NCBI RefSeq assembly: GCF_900099785.1
Contig: NZ_FNDS01000013.1
Span: 1 to 64,000, forward strand
Direction: 5' to 3'
DNA from: Pseudomonas panipatensis
Lineage (GTDB): Bacteria; Pseudomonadota; Gammaproteobacteria; Pseudomonadales; Pseudomonadaceae
Length of the DNA stretch: 64,000 nt
In this document: positions 8,087 through 17,253 of the stretch, piece after piece
How the letters are laid out: every line of letters starts with the position of its first letter
Position numbering within the stretch: position 1 is the stretch's first letter
The notes under the pieces: generated by a model
What the model was told of the DNA's origin: nothing
The model's input: the letters and a program-made list of their open reading frames with translations, nothing else
Databases searched by the model: none
Position numbers and translations under genes: made by a program

Positions 8087-9505
8087 ATGTCCACGCCTCT
8101 CCCATCCAACCAGGGCGGCCCGGCCCTGGCCACCGAACTGAAGCAACGCCACGTCACCATGCTGTCCATCGCCGGCGCCATCGGTGCCGGCCTGTTCGTC
8201 GGTTCCGGCCACGCCATCGCCTCCGCCGGGCCCGCCGCCCTGCTCGCCTACATCATTTCCGGCACGCTGGTGGTGCTGGTCATGCGCATGCTCGGCGAGA
8301 TGGCCGTCGCCTCGCCGGACACCGGCTCCTTCTCCACCTACGCCGAACGCGCCATCGGCCGCTGGGCGGGCTTCTCCATCGGCTGGCTGTACTGGTGGTT
8401 CTGGGTCCTGGTGATTCCGCTGGAGGCCGTCGCCGCGGCGGCCATCCTCAACGCCTGGTTCCCGGCCGTGGCCACCTGGCAGTTCGCCCTGGCGGTGACC
8501 GCGCTGCTCACCGCCACCAACCTGTTCAGCGTGGCGCGCTACGGCGAGTTCGAGTTCTGGTTCGCCTTGCTCAAGGTCATCGCGGTGGTCGGCTTCATCA
8601 TCCTCGGCGTCTTCGCCCTCACCGGCGGCCTGCCCGGCCATGAGGTCAGCGGCGTGCTGCGCCTCACCCGCGAGCACGGCGGTTTCATGCCCAACGGCTT
8701 CAGCGCGGTGCTCGGTGCGCTGCTGACCACGGTGTTCAGCTTCATGGGCACGGAGATCGTCACCATCGCCGCGGCCGAGTCGAAGAATCCGGCGCGGCAG
8801 ATCACCCGGGCGACCAACTCGGTGGTCTGGCGCATGGGCATCTTCTACATCGTCTCGATCTTCCTGATCGTCTCCATCGTGCCGTGGAACGATCCGCTGC
8901 TCGCCGAGGTGGGCTCCTACCAGCGTGCGCTGGAGATCATGAACATCCCCGGCGCCAAACTGATCGTCGACTGCGTGGTGCTGGTCGCCGTCGCCAGTTG
9001 TCTGAACTCGGCGATCTACACCGCGTCGCGCATGGTCTTCTCGCTGAGCAAGCGCGGCGACGGCCCGCACTTCCTGCAGAAGACGTCCGGCAAGGCGGTG
9101 CCCTATGCCGCGGTAATGGCCAGCACGGCGGTGGGTTTCCTCACCACGGTCATCAACTACTTCGCCCCGGAGAAGGTCTTCGCCTTCCTGCTCGCCAGCT
9201 CCGGCGCCGTGGCGCTGCTGGTGTACCTGGTGATCGCGGTGTCGCAATTGCTGCTGCGGCGCAAACTGAGCGGCTCGGGCAAGGCCCTGGAGTTTCGCAT
9301 GTGGCTGTACCCGTGGCTGACCTGGCTGGTGATCCTGTTCATCGTCAGCGTTCTCGCCATCATGCTGGCCCTGCCCGAGCACCGCGCGGAAGTGCTGGCC
9401 ACCGGCATGCTGAGCATCGTCATCGTCTGCCTGGGCCTGCTCGACAGCCGCAAGGGGCGGGCGCCGCGCGCATCCCGCGAGCTGGCCAGGGTCGATTTCC
9501 AGTGA
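8087..9505 (+). CDS. APC-family amino acid permease (GabP-like)
   Basis: A 472-residue secondary transporter of the amino acid-polyamine-organocation superfamily with about 12 hydrophobic segments. The N-terminal ELKQRHVTMLSIAGAIGAGL is the classic TM1 signature of the GABA/proline/lysine-type permeases. MGTEIVTIAAAESKNP in the middle is also characteristic. It follows creatininase by 59 bp on the same strand and is closed by a hairpin at 9537-9565. Neighbourhood suggests uptake of creatinine, creatine, sarcosine or another small zwitterion as an alternative to the ABC importer. The substrate cannot be read from the sequence. Confidence 0.88.
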   Translation: MSTPLPSNQGGPALATELKQRHVTMLSIAGAIGAGLFVGSGHAIASAGPAALLAYIISGTLVVLVMRMLGEMAVASPDTGSFSTYAERAIGRWAGFSIGWLYWWFWVLVIPLEAVAAAAILNAWFPAVATWQFALAVTALLTATNLFSVARYGEFEFWFALLKVIAVVGFIILGVFALTGGLPGHEVSGVLRLTREHGGFMPNGFSAVLGALLTTVFSFMGTEIVTIAAAESKNPARQITRATNSVVWRMGIFYIVSIFLIVSIVPWNDPLLAEVGSYQRALEIMNIPGAKLIVDCVVLVAVASCLNSAIYTASRMVFSLSKRGDGPHFLQKTSGKAVPYAAVMASTAVGFLTTVINYFAPEKVFAFLLASSGAVALLVYLVIAVSQLLLRRKLSGSGKALEFRMWLYPWLTWLVILFIVSVLAIMLALPEHRAEVLATGMLSIVIVCLGLLDSRKGRAPRASRELARVDFQ

Positions 9506-9536
9506 GGTATTGAACTCGCCAGTTTCGCTCGCCGTG

Positions 9537-9565
9537 AATGCCGCCCTCCCCCAGGACGGCATTTT
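9537..9565. terminator. Terminator between the permease and the convergent regulator
   Basis: AATGCCG pairs with CGGCATT, with CCCT/AGG adding inner pairs, followed by TTTT on the + strand. It lies 32 bp after the permease stop and just beyond the convergent regulator's stop. Confidence 0.6.
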
Positions 9566-9603
9566 CGCTCAGGCGCCTGCCCGGTGGCGGCAGGCGCCGT
9601 GCG

Positions 9604-10629
9604 TCAGGCGCTCTGGCAGCGCAACGGGCTCTGCTTGCGCTCGCCACGCGGCGAACAGCCGAAGAAACGGCTGTAGCACTTGGAGAAGTGCGCCGGCGAA
9701 GCGAAACCACAGGACAGGGCGATCTCGCGGATCTGCGCCTCGCTGCGCAGCAAGAGGTCGCGCGCGCGATTCAGGCGCAGCTCCAGGTAGTACTGGCTGG
9801 GCGTGCGTTGCAGGTACTTGTGGAACAGCCGTTCCAACTGGCGCACCGACACCTCGTTGAGCTGGGCCAGCTCATCCAGCTCCAGCGGTTCCTCGATGTT
9901 GGCCTCCATGATCGCGACCACCTGGCTGAGCTTGGGCTGGGCGCTGCCGAGCTTCTGCCGCAGGGGGATGCGCTGCTGTTCGCGCGAGCCGCGCATGCGG
10001 TCGCAGAGCAGCAGTTCGGCGGCGCGGGTGGCGATCTCCACGCCATTGGCTTCACGGGCGATCAGTTGCAGGGTCATGTCCATGGCCGCGGTGCCGCCCG
10101 AGCAGGTGTAGCGGTCACGGTCGAGTTCGTACAACTGATTGGAAATGACGATGCCGGGGAAGCGCTCCTTGAGCTGGTCGAGGTCTTCCCAGTGGATGGT
10201 GCAGCGGTAGTCCTTGAGCAGTCCGGCGCTGGCCAGCAGATGGCTGCCGGTGCAGATGCCGCCCAACGGCACGCCCTGGCGCGCCAGCTTGCGCAGCCAG
10301 TCGAGCAGGTGCCGGTCGGGTTTCGTCGGAATCGGGTTGGAACCAACGACGAAAAGCGCGTCCAGACGCGGTGCGTCGTCGATGCTGTGGTCGGGCATCA
10401 CGCGCATGCCGTTGCTGGCACGCACCGCTTCGAGGTCGGCGGCGATCTGCAGGGTCCGGTATAGCGGGCGGCGCGCGGCCAGGTTGGCCATGCGCAGGGT
10501 TTCCACCGCGGAAGCGAAGCCGATGGTGGTGAAATTGGGGATCAGCAGGAAGCCGAAGGTCTTCGTGCCGGTAGCGGGAACAACGTCGGGCTGGCGTTCT
10601 CGGTCAAGAACATGGGCAGCGCTTGCCAT
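9604..10629 (-). CDS. GlxA/SouR-type AraC-family regulator (DJ-1-like sensor plus AraC domain)
   Basis: A full-length 341-residue transcription activator. The N-terminal DJ-1/PfpI-like domain (about 15-190) contains GFLLIPNFTTIGFASAVETL, the elbow GGICTGSHLLASAG, and CSGGTAAMDMTLQLIA. The C-terminal AraC domain (about 215-335) contains VSVRQLERLFHKYLQRTPSQ and CGFASPAHFSKCYSRFFG. GbdR, CdhR, SouR and ArgR are relatives that sense betaine, carnitine, sarcosine or arginine. ATG 10629 is preferred to a GTG at 10644 because GGAGG lies 8 nt upstream and would be consumed by the GTG start. It is divergent from glyA1-sox and convergent with the creatinine genes. Likely effectors are creatine, creatinine or sarcosine (inference). 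Confidence 0.88.
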   Translation of the reverse strand: MASAAHVLDRERQPDVVPATGTKTFGFLLIPNFTTIGFASAVETLRMANLAARRPLYRTLQIAADLEAVRASNGMRVMPDHSIDDAPRLDALFVVGSNPIPTKPDRHLLDWLRKLARQGVPLGGICTGSHLLASAGLLKDYRCTIHWEDLDQLKERFPGIVISNQLYELDRDRYTCSGGTAAMDMTLQLIAREANGVEIATRAAELLLCDRMRGSREQQRIPLRQKLGSAQPKLSQVVAIMEANIEEPLELDELAQLNEVSVRQLERLFHKYLQRTPSQYYLELRLNRARDLLLRSEAQIREIALSCGFASPAHFSKCYSRFFGCSPRGERKQSPLRCQSA

Positions 10630-11077
10630 CTGCAATACCTCCACTGCACGGACTGTCGAAACGGGAACTCTCGGGAGAGCGGTGAGGGCGGTCAGGACAG
10701 CTCGCTATTTCTTGTTGTTTTGCGACTTCTTGTTCTTCAGCGACATGCGCGATCGATGTCGGCGCCTAGCTTACACCGATCGGCCCGGGGCGGAAGGCCC
10801 CGCTCGGGCGCGGCGCCACCCGCTGTCGGCCGACGACGGACCAGCGGCAGCGCAGACGGGTCAGTTTGGGCATTTTGACGTCGCAAACAGGCAAATGAAG
10901 GTCATGGCTATTGAGCACAATCGATCGCAACTGGCTCATACCGACCGGTCCTGGCGCCCCCGCCCGGCTCTCGCGTAATGCCCTCCGGCGCGCCGGGAAG
11001 CGTCCGCAGGCGCAGCCGCTACCGGCCAGGGAGCCTCCACCCACAGGCGACACCGGGTTGTCGCACGGAGATCCACG
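10630..11077. promoter_or_regulatory. 448-bp divergent regulatory region between the regulator and glyA1
   Basis: No gene was recognised. Near the regulator are a TTTGCGACTTC box (10719-10729, + strand) and an inverted pair CGACAT/ATGTCG (10741-10761). Nearer glyA1, the segment around 10858-10887 holds the same box in the opposite orientation (TTTGCGACGTC on the - strand, 10877-10887). These are candidate operator half-sites for the adjacent AraC-family protein. No convincing sigma-54 or perfect sigma-70 promoter was identified. Confidence 0.45.
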
Positions 11078-12331
11078 ATGTTCAGCAAGCACGACCAGAT
11101 CCAGGGTTATGACGACGAGCTGTTCGCAGCGATGGCCGCCGAAGAGGCGCGCCAGGAAGACCACCTCGAACTGATCGCTTCGGAGAACTACACCAGCAAG
11201 CGGGTCATGCAGGCGCAAGGCAGCGGGCTGACCAACAAGTACGCCGAAGGTTATCCGGGCAAGCGCTACTACGGCGGCTGCGAGCATGTGGATAAAGTCG
11301 AGCAACTGGCCATCGACCGCGCCAAGCAACTGTTCGGCGCCGACTACGCCAACGTCCAGCCGCACTCCGGCTCTTCGGCCAACGCCGCGGTCTACCTGGC
11401 CCTGCTGAATGCCGGCGACACCCTTCTCGGCATGAGCCTGGCCCACGGCGGCCACCTGACCCACGGCGCCAAGGTGTCGTCCTCCGGCAAGCTGTACAAC
11501 GCCGTGCAGTACGGCCTGGACCCCGCCACCGGGCTGATCGACTACGACGAGGTCGAGCGCCTGGCCGTCGAGCACAAGCCGAAGATGATCGTCGCCGGCT
11601 TCTCCGCCTACTCGAAGACCCTCGACTTCCCGCGTTTCCGCGCCATCGCCGACAAGGTCGGGGCGCTGCTGTTCGTCGACATGGCCCACGTCGCCGGCCT
11701 GGTCGCCGCCGGCCTCTACCCGAACCCGCTGCCCTACGCCGACGTGGTCACCACCACCACCCACAAGACCCTGCGCGGTCCGCGCGGCGGCCTGATCCTG
11801 GCGCGCAGCAACGAAGAGATCGAGAAGAAGCTCAACTCGGCGGTCTTCCCCGGCGCCCAGGGCGGCCCGCTGATGCACGTCATCGCGGCCAAGGCGGTGT
11901 GCTTCAAGGAAGCCCTGGAGCCTGGCTTCAAGGACTACCAGGCACAGGTGATCAAGAACGCCAAGGTGATGGCCGAGGTGTTCATCGAGCGCGGCTATGA
12001 CGTGGTGTCCGGCGGCACCGACAACCACCTGATGCTGATCAGCCTGGTCAAGCAGGGCCTGACCGGCAAGGAAGCCGACGCCGCTCTCGGCCGCGTCGGC
12101 ATCACGGTGAACAAGAACGCCGTGCCGAACGACCCGCAGAGCCCGTTCGTCACTTCCGGCATCCGCATCGGCACCCCGGCCATCACCACCCGTGGCCTGA
12201 AGGAAGCCCAGTGCCGCGAGCTGGCCGGCTGGATCAGCGACGTACTCGACCACCTCGGCGACGCCGACGTGGAAGCCAAGGTAGCCACCCAGGTCGCCGG
12301 CCTCTGTGCCGACTATCCGGTCTATCGTTGA
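11078..12331 (+). CDS. glyA1: Serine hydroxymethyltransferase
   Basis: This PLP enzyme joins glycine and 5,10-methylene-THF to give serine. It has 417 residues, the normal length. The cofactor lysine lies in [15 protein letters not shown] (about residue 228). Other SHMT landmarks are [40 protein letters not shown] and [16 protein letters not shown] lies 7 nt before ATG 11078. As first gene of the sarcosine operon it uses both products of sarcosine oxidase, glycine and methylene-THF, and feeds serine to the serine dehydratase. A second glyA copy elsewhere in the genome is expected for Pseudomonas. Confidence 0.97.
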   Translation: MFSKHDQIQGYDDELFAAMAAEEARQEDHLELIASENYTSKRVMQAQGSGLTNKYAEGYPGKRYYGGCEHVDKVEQLAIDRAKQLFGADYANVQPHSGSSANAAVYLALLNAGDTLLGMSLAHGGHLTHGAKVSSSGKLYNAVQYGLDPATGLIDYDEVERLAVEHKPKMIVAGFSAYSKTLDFPRFRAIADKVGALLFVDMAHVAGLVAAGLYPNPLPYADVVTTTTHKTLRGPRGGLILARSNEEIEKKLNSAVFPGAQGGPLMHVIAAKAVCFKEALEPGFKDYQAQVIKNAKVMAEVFIERGYDVVSGGTDNHLMLISLVKQGLTGKEADAALGRVGITVNKNAVPNDPQSPFVTSGIRIGTPAITTRGLKEAQCRELAGWISDVLDHLGDADVEAKVATQVAGLCADYPVYR

Positions 12332-12337
12332 GTTTCA

Positions 12338-12357
12338 CCGCCTCCTTCGGGAGGCGG
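12338..12357 (+). other. UUCG-capped hairpin after glyA1
   Basis: An 8-bp perfect stem (CCGCCTCC/GGAGGCGG) with a TTCG loop starts 7 nt after the glyA1 stop. There is no T-run, so it is more likely a stabilising or attenuating hairpin inside the operon transcript than a full terminator. Confidence 0.6.
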
Positions 12358-12419
12358 CGCCCCAAGGGCAGGTGAGGAACAGCGCGGTCCCGACCTCAGC
12401 GCCGCGCCCCTCGCCCCGG

Positions 12420-12440
12420 CCCTCTCCCAGTGGGAGAGGG
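12420..12440. repeat. REP-like palindrome between glyA1 and soxB
   Basis: CCCTCTCCC and GGGAGAGGG flank a 3-nt loop. The same arms recur at 17101-17122 between soxA and soxG. Such short GC-rich palindromes are common extragenic repeats in Pseudomonas. Confidence 0.6.
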
Positions 12441-12463
12441 AGCAGCACATCAGGAGCATCCAC

Positions 12464-13714
12464 ATGCAACGCTATTCCGGCTTCGGCCTGTTCAAGCATT
12501 CACTGAGCCACCACGAGAACTGGCAGCGCATGTGGCGCACGCCGACGCCCAAGCCGGTCTATGACGTGGTCATCGTCGGCGGCGGCGGGCACGGCCTGGC
12601 GACCGCCTACTACCTGGCCAAGGAACACGGCATCCGCAACGTCGCGGTGATCGAGAAGGGCTGGCTGGGCGGCGGCAACACCGCGCGCAACACCACCATC
12701 GTCCGCTCCAACTACCTGTGGGACGAGGCGGCGCACCTCTACGAGCACGCCATGAAGCTGTGGGAAGGCCTGTCGCAGGACCTCAACTACAACGTGATGT
12801 TCTCCCAGCGCGGCGTCTACAACCTCTGCCACACCTTGCAAGACATGCGCGACGGCGAACGCCGGGTGAGCGCCAACCGCCTCAACGGTGTCGATGGCGA
12901 ACTGCTCGACGCCAAGCAGGTGGCCGAGGAAATCCCCTACCTGAATTGCACCAAGAGCGCGCGCTACCCGGTCATGGGCTCCACCGTCCAGCGCCGTGGC
13001 GGCGTCGCCCGTCACGATGCCGTGGCCTGGGGCTTCGCCCGCGCGGCCGACGCCCTGGGCGTGGACCTGATCCAGCAGACCGAAGTGATCGGCTTCCGCA
13101 AGCAGGATGGCGCGGTGATCGGCGTCGAGACCAACCGTGGCTTCATCGGCGCCAAGCGCGTCGGCGTGGTCACCGCCGGCAACTCCGGGCACATGGCCAA
13201 GCTCGCCGGCTTCCGCCTGCCGCTGGAATCCCACCCGCTGCAGGCCCTGGTGTCCGAACCGCTGAAACCGATCATCGACAGCGTGATCATGTCCAACGCC
13301 GTGCACGGCTACATCAGCCAGTCGGACAAGGGCGACCTGGTCATCGGCGCCGGCATCGACGGCTTCAACGGCTATGGCCAGCGCGGTTCCTACCCGGTGA
13401 TCGAACACACCCTGCAGGCCATCGTCGAAATGTTCCCGGTGCTCTCGCGGGTGCGCATGAACCGCCAGTGGGGCGGCATCGTCGACACCACCCCGGACGC
13501 CTGCCCGATCATTTCCAAGACCCCGGTGAAGAACCTGTTCTTCAACTGCGGCTGGGGCACCGGCGGCTTCAAGGCCACCCCCGGCTCGGGCAACGTCTTC
13601 GCCGCGACCCTCGCCACCGGCGAGCCGCATCCGCTGGCGGCGCCCTTCTCCATCGACCGCTTCTACAGCGGCGCACTGATCGACGAGCACGGCGCTGCCG
13701 CCGTCGCGCACTAA
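12464..13714 (+). CDS. soxB: Sarcosine oxidase beta subunit
   Basis: Catalytic subunit of the heterotetrameric sarcosine oxidase, which demethylates sarcosine to glycine with H2O2 and methylene-THF. It has 416 residues. A Rossmann dinucleotide-binding motif ([18 protein letters not shown]) lies near residues 35-52. RHDAVAWG places a histidine at about 184, in the region that carries covalent FMN in characterised TSOX enzymes. GGWGT-like [14 protein letters not shown] near the C-terminus is also typical. GGAG lies 7 nt upstream of ATG. It is followed after 13 bp by soxD. Confidence 0.97.
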   Translation: MQRYSGFGLFKHSLSHHENWQRMWRTPTPKPVYDVVIVGGGGHGLATAYYLAKEHGIRNVAVIEKGWLGGGNTARNTTIVRSNYLWDEAAHLYEHAMKLWEGLSQDLNYNVMFSQRGVYNLCHTLQDMRDGERRVSANRLNGVDGELLDAKQVAEEIPYLNCTKSARYPVMGSTVQRRGGVARHDAVAWGFARAADALGVDLIQQTEVIGFRKQDGAVIGVETNRGFIGAKRVGVVTAGNSGHMAKLAGFRLPLESHPLQALVSEPLKPIIDSVIMSNAVHGYISQSDKGDLVIGAGIDGFNGYGQRGSYPVIEHTLQAIVEMFPVLSRVRMNRQWGGIVDTTPDACPIISKTPVKNLFFNCGWGTGGFKATPGSGNVFAATLATGEPHPLAAPFSIDRFYSGALIDEHGAAAVAH

Positions 13715-13727
13715 GAGGGCTTACACC

Positions 13728-14051
13728 ATGTTGCACATCTTCTGCCCCCATTGCGGCGAGCTGCGTTCCGAAGAGGAATTCCACGCCAAGGGCCAGGCGC
13801 ACATCCCGCGCCCGCTCGATCCCGGCGCCTGCACCGACGAGGAGTGGGGCGACTACCTGTTCTTCCGCGACAACCCGCGCGGCATCCACCACGAGCTGTG
13901 GGTGCACGCCGCCGGCTGCCGCCAGTATTTCAACGTCACCCGCCACACCGTGACCTACGAAATCCTCGAAACCTACAAGATCGGCGAGAAGCCCAGCGTC
14001 ACCAGCGCCGATAAGAAATCCGCCGTCCAGCCCGCAGTCGAGAAGGCCTGA
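13728..14051 (+). CDS. soxD: Sarcosine oxidase delta subunit
   Basis: A small (107-residue) zinc-binding subunit of heterotetrameric sarcosine oxidase. The ligand set seen in TSOX structures is present: C6 and C9 (FCPHCG), H60 (LWVHAAGC) and C64. It sits between soxB and soxA with 13-bp and 2-bp gaps, so translation is probably coupled. The C-terminal 25 residues, after YEILETYKIG, look unstructured. Confidence 0.96.
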   Translation: MLHIFCPHCGELRSEEEFHAKGQAHIPRPLDPGACTDEEWGDYLFFRDNPRGIHHELWVHAAGCRQYFNVTRHTVTYEILETYKIGEKPSVTSADKKSAVQPAVEKA

Positions 14052-14053
14052 AC

Positions 14054-17000
14054 ATGAGCCAGATCAATCGCCTTTCCCGCGGCGGTCGCATCGACCGCAG
14101 CAAGCCGCTGACCTTCACCTTCAACGGCCAGCAATACCAGGGCTTCGCCGGTGACAGCCTGGCCGCCGCCATGCTCGCCAATGGCGTCGACATCGTTGGC
14201 CGCAGCTTCAAGTACTCGCGCCCGCGCGGCATCGTCGCCGCCGGTGCCGAAGAGCCCAACGCGATCCTGCAGATCGGCTCCCGCGAAGCCACCCAGGTGC
14301 CCAACGTGCGCGCCACCCAGCAGGCCCTCTACCCGGGCCTGGTGGCCAGCAGCACCAACGGCTGGCCGAACGTGCAGAACGACCTCATGGGGATCTTCGG
14401 CAAGGTCGGCGGCAAGATGATGCCGCCCGGCTTCTACTACAAGACCTTCATGTACCCGCAGTCGATGTGGCTGACCTACGAGAAGTACATCCGCAAGGCC
14501 GCCGGCCTGGGCCGCGCGCCCACCGAGGTCGACCCGGACAGCTACGACTGGATGAACCGCCACTGCGACGTGCTGGTGGTCGGCGCCGGCCCCGCCGGTC
14601 TGGCCGCGGCCCTGGCCGCCGCGCGCAGCGGTGCGCGGGTGATCCTCGCCGACGAACAGGAAGAGTTCGGCGGCAGCCTGCTCGACACCCGTGAAACCCT
14701 CGACGGCAAGCCCGCCGCCGAATGGGTCAGCGAGGTCCTCGCCGAGCTGGAAAACCTGCCGGAAGTCACCCTGCTGCCGCGCGCCACGGTGAACGGCTAC
14801 CACGACCACAACTTCCTCACCATCCACGAGCGGCTCACCGACCACCTCGGCGAAACCGCGCCGCTGGGCCAGGTGCGCCACCGCGTGCACCGGGTGCGCG
14901 CCAAGCGCGTGGTGCTGGCCACCGGCGCCCATGAGCGGCCGCTGGTGTACGGCAACAACGACCTGCCGGGCAACATGCTCGCCGGCGCGGTATCCACCTA
15001 CGTGCGCCGCTACGGCGTGGCGCCGGGCAAGAAGCTGGTGCTGTCGACCAACAACGATTACGCCTACCGCGTCGCCCTCGACTGGCAGGAAGCCGGCCTG
15101 GAAGTGGTGGCCATCGCCGACGCGCGCAACAACCCGCGCGGCGAGTGGGTCGAGGAAGCCCGCAAGCGCGGCATGCGCGTGATCACCGGCAGCGCGGTGA
15201 TCGAAGCGCGCGGCAGCAAGCGCGTGACCGGCGCGAAGGTCGCCGCCATCGATCCGATCCGCCTGCGCGTCACCGCTCCCGGCGACTGGCTGGACTGCGA
15301 CCTGATCGCCAGCTCCGGCGGCTACAGCCCGGTGGTGCACCTGGCTTCGCACCTGGGCGGCAAGCCGGAATGGCGTGACGACATCCTCGCCTTCGTGCCC
15401 GGCGAAGGCCTGCAGAAGCGCGTCTGCGCCGGCGCGGTGAACGGCGTGTTCCGCCTCGCCGACAGCCTGCAGGACGGCTACGACGCCGGCACCCAGGCCG
15501 CCGAGGAAAGCGGCTTCAAGGCCGTCGCCGGTGTGCTGCCGAAGGCTCCCGAGCGCCAGGAAGAGGCGACCGTCGCGCTGTTCCAGGTGCCCCACGACAA
15601 ACCCACCTCGCGCGCGCCCAAGCAGTTCGTCGACCCGCAGAACGACGTCACCGCCGCGGCCATCGAACTGGCCTGCCGCGAGGGCTTCGAGTCCATCGAG
15701 CACGTCAAGCGCTACACCGCGCTGGGCTTCGGCACCGACCAGGGCAAGCTCGGCAACATCAACGGCCTGGCCATCGCCGCGCGGGCCCAGGGCAAGAGCA
15801 TCGCCGACACCGGCACCACCATGTTCCGCCCGAACTACACCCCGGTGACCTTCGGCGCCGTCGCCGGCCGTCACTGCGGCCACCTGTTCGAGCCGGTGCG
15901 CTTCACCGCCCTGCACGCCTGGCATGTGCAGAACGGCGCCGAGTTCGAGGACGTCGGCCAGTGGAAACGTCCCTGGTACTTCCCCAAGCGTGGCGAAGAC
16001 ATGCACGCCGCCGTGGCCCGCGAATGCCGCGCCGTGCGTGAGTCGGTCGGCCTGCTCGACGCCTCGACCCTGGGCAAGATCGACATCCAGGGCCCGGACG
16101 CCCGCGAGTTCCTCAACCGCGTCTACACCAACGCCTGGACCAAGCTCGACGTCGGCAAGGCGCGCTACGGCCTGATGTGCAAGGAAGACGGCATGGTCTT
16201 CGACGACGGCGTCACCGCCTGTCTGGCCGACAACCACTTCGTCATGACCACCACCACCGGCGGCGCGGCGCGCGTGCTGGAGTGGCTGGAGCTGTACCAC
16301 CAGACCGAATGGCCGGACCTCAAGGTGTACTTCACCTCGGTCACCGACCACTACGCGACCCTGACCCTGTCCGGCCCGAACAGCCGCAAGCTGCTCGCCG
16401 AGATCACCGACATCGACCTGGACAAGGACGCCTTCCCGTTCATGACCTGGAAGGAAGGCAAGGTCGCCGGCGTACCGGCACGGGTGTTCCGCATCTCCTT
16501 CACCGGCGAGCTGTCCTACGAGGTGAACATCCAGGCCAACTACGCCATGGGCGTGCTGGAGGCGATCGTCGAGCACGGCAAGAAGTACAACCTGACCCCG
16601 TACGGCACCGAGACCATGCACGTGCTGCGCGCCGAAAAGGGCTTCATCATCGTCGGCCAGGACACCGACGGCTCGGTGACCCCGGATGACCTCAACATGG
16701 GTTGGGCGGTGGGCCGGACCAAGCCGTTCTCCTGGATCGGCTGGCGCGGCATGAACCGTTCCGACTGCTTGCGCGAAGACCGCAAGCAGCTGGTCGGCCT
16801 GAAGCCCACCAACCCGATGGACGTCCTGCCGGAAGGCGCACAGCTGGTGTTCAACACCCAGCAGGCGATCCCGATGAACATGGTCGGCCACGTCACCTCC
16901 AGCTACATGAGCAGCAGCCTCGGCCATGGCTTCGCCCTGGCGGTGGTCAAGGGCGGTCTCAAGCGCATGGGCGAGAAGGTCTACGCGCCCCTGGTCGATG

Positions 17001-17074
17001 GCCGGGTGATCGAAGCGGAAATCTGCAGCTCGGTGTTCTACGACCCGAAAGGCGAACGGCAGAACGTGGATTGA
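14054..17074 (+). CDS. soxA: Sarcosine oxidase alpha subunit
   Basis: A 1006-residue subunit. The N-terminal ferredoxin-like segment (LTFTFNGQQYQGFAGDSLAA...GRSFKYSRPRGI) is followed by a pyridine-nucleotide disulphide oxidoreductase-like domain with CDVLVVGAGPAGLAAALAA near residue 170. A C-terminal GcvT-like folate domain starts at about 610 (STLGKIDIQGPDAREFLN, TGELSYEVNI). In characterised enzymes this domain traps the methyl-derived iminium as 5,10-methylene-THF. It starts 2 bp after soxD. The length is as expected for the family. Confidence 0.97.
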   Translation: MSQINRLSRGGRIDRSKPLTFTFNGQQYQGFAGDSLAAAMLANGVDIVGRSFKYSRPRGIVAAGAEEPNAILQIGSREATQVPNVRATQQALYPGLVASSTNGWPNVQNDLMGIFGKVGGKMMPPGFYYKTFMYPQSMWLTYEKYIRKAAGLGRAPTEVDPDSYDWMNRHCDVLVVGAGPAGLAAALAAARSGARVILADEQEEFGGSLLDTRETLDGKPAAEWVSEVLAELENLPEVTLLPRATVNGYHDHNFLTIHERLTDHLGETAPLGQVRHRVHRVRAKRVVLATGAHERPLVYGNNDLPGNMLAGAVSTYVRRYGVAPGKKLVLSTNNDYAYRVALDWQEAGLEVVAIADARNNPRGEWVEEARKRGMRVITGSAVIEARGSKRVTGAKVAAIDPIRLRVTAPGDWLDCDLIASSGGYSPVVHLASHLGGKPEWRDDILAFVPGEGLQKRVCAGAVNGVFRLADSLQDGYDAGTQAAEESGFKAVAGVLPKAPERQEEATVALFQVPHDKPTSRAPKQFVDPQNDVTAAAIELACREGFESIEHVKRYTALGFGTDQGKLGNINGLAIAARAQGKSIADTGTTMFRPNYTPVTFGAVAGRHCGHLFEPVRFTALHAWHVQNGAEFEDVGQWKRPWYFPKRGEDMHAAVARECRAVRESVGLLDASTLGKIDIQGPDAREFLNRVYTNAWTKLDVGKARYGLMCKEDGMVFDDGVTACLADNHFVMTTTTGGAARVLEWLELYHQTEWPDLKVYFTSVTDHYATLTLSGPNSRKLLAEITDIDLDKDAFPFMTWKEGKVAGVPARVFRISFTGELSYEVNIQANYAMGVLEAIVEHGKKYNLTPYGTETMHVLRAEKGFIIVGQDTDGSVTPDDLNMGWAVGRTKPFSWIGWRGMNRSDCLREDRKQLVGLKPTNPMDVLPEGAQLVFNTQQAIPMNMVGHVTSSYMSSSLGHGFALAVVKGGLKRMGEKVYAPLVDGRVIEAEICSSVFYDPKGERQNVD

Positions 17075-17100
17075 TCCGGCACGGGCTCTCCTGTCCCCAG

Positions 17101-17122
17101 CCCTCTCCCCGATGGGAGAGGG
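17101..17122. repeat. REP-like palindrome between soxA and soxG, copy 1
   Basis: CCCTCTCCC and GGGAGAGGG flank CGAT. The arms are identical to those of the palindrome at 12420-12440, and both are preceded by similar CCCC(A/G)G sequence, which supports a shared repeat family. Confidence 0.6.
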
Positions 17123-17175
17123 GCTTCCCGGAGGCGGACGCGGAGCCCCCAGCCAGCAGGACGCCGAACCCGTCA

Positions 17176-17197
17176 CCTGTCCCGCTTGCGGGACAGG
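17176..17197. repeat. Perfect 10-bp inverted repeat between soxA and soxG
   Basis: CCTGTCCCGC and GCGGGACAGG are separated by TT. Together with 17101-17122 it fills the 179-bp soxA-soxG gap, the largest gap inside the sox genes. There is no T-run. Confidence 0.55.
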
Positions 17198-17253
17198 ACC
17201 AGGGCGAGGGCAAACAGGCTTCCCGGGCGCACGGCGCCCCAAGGTGAACACGA

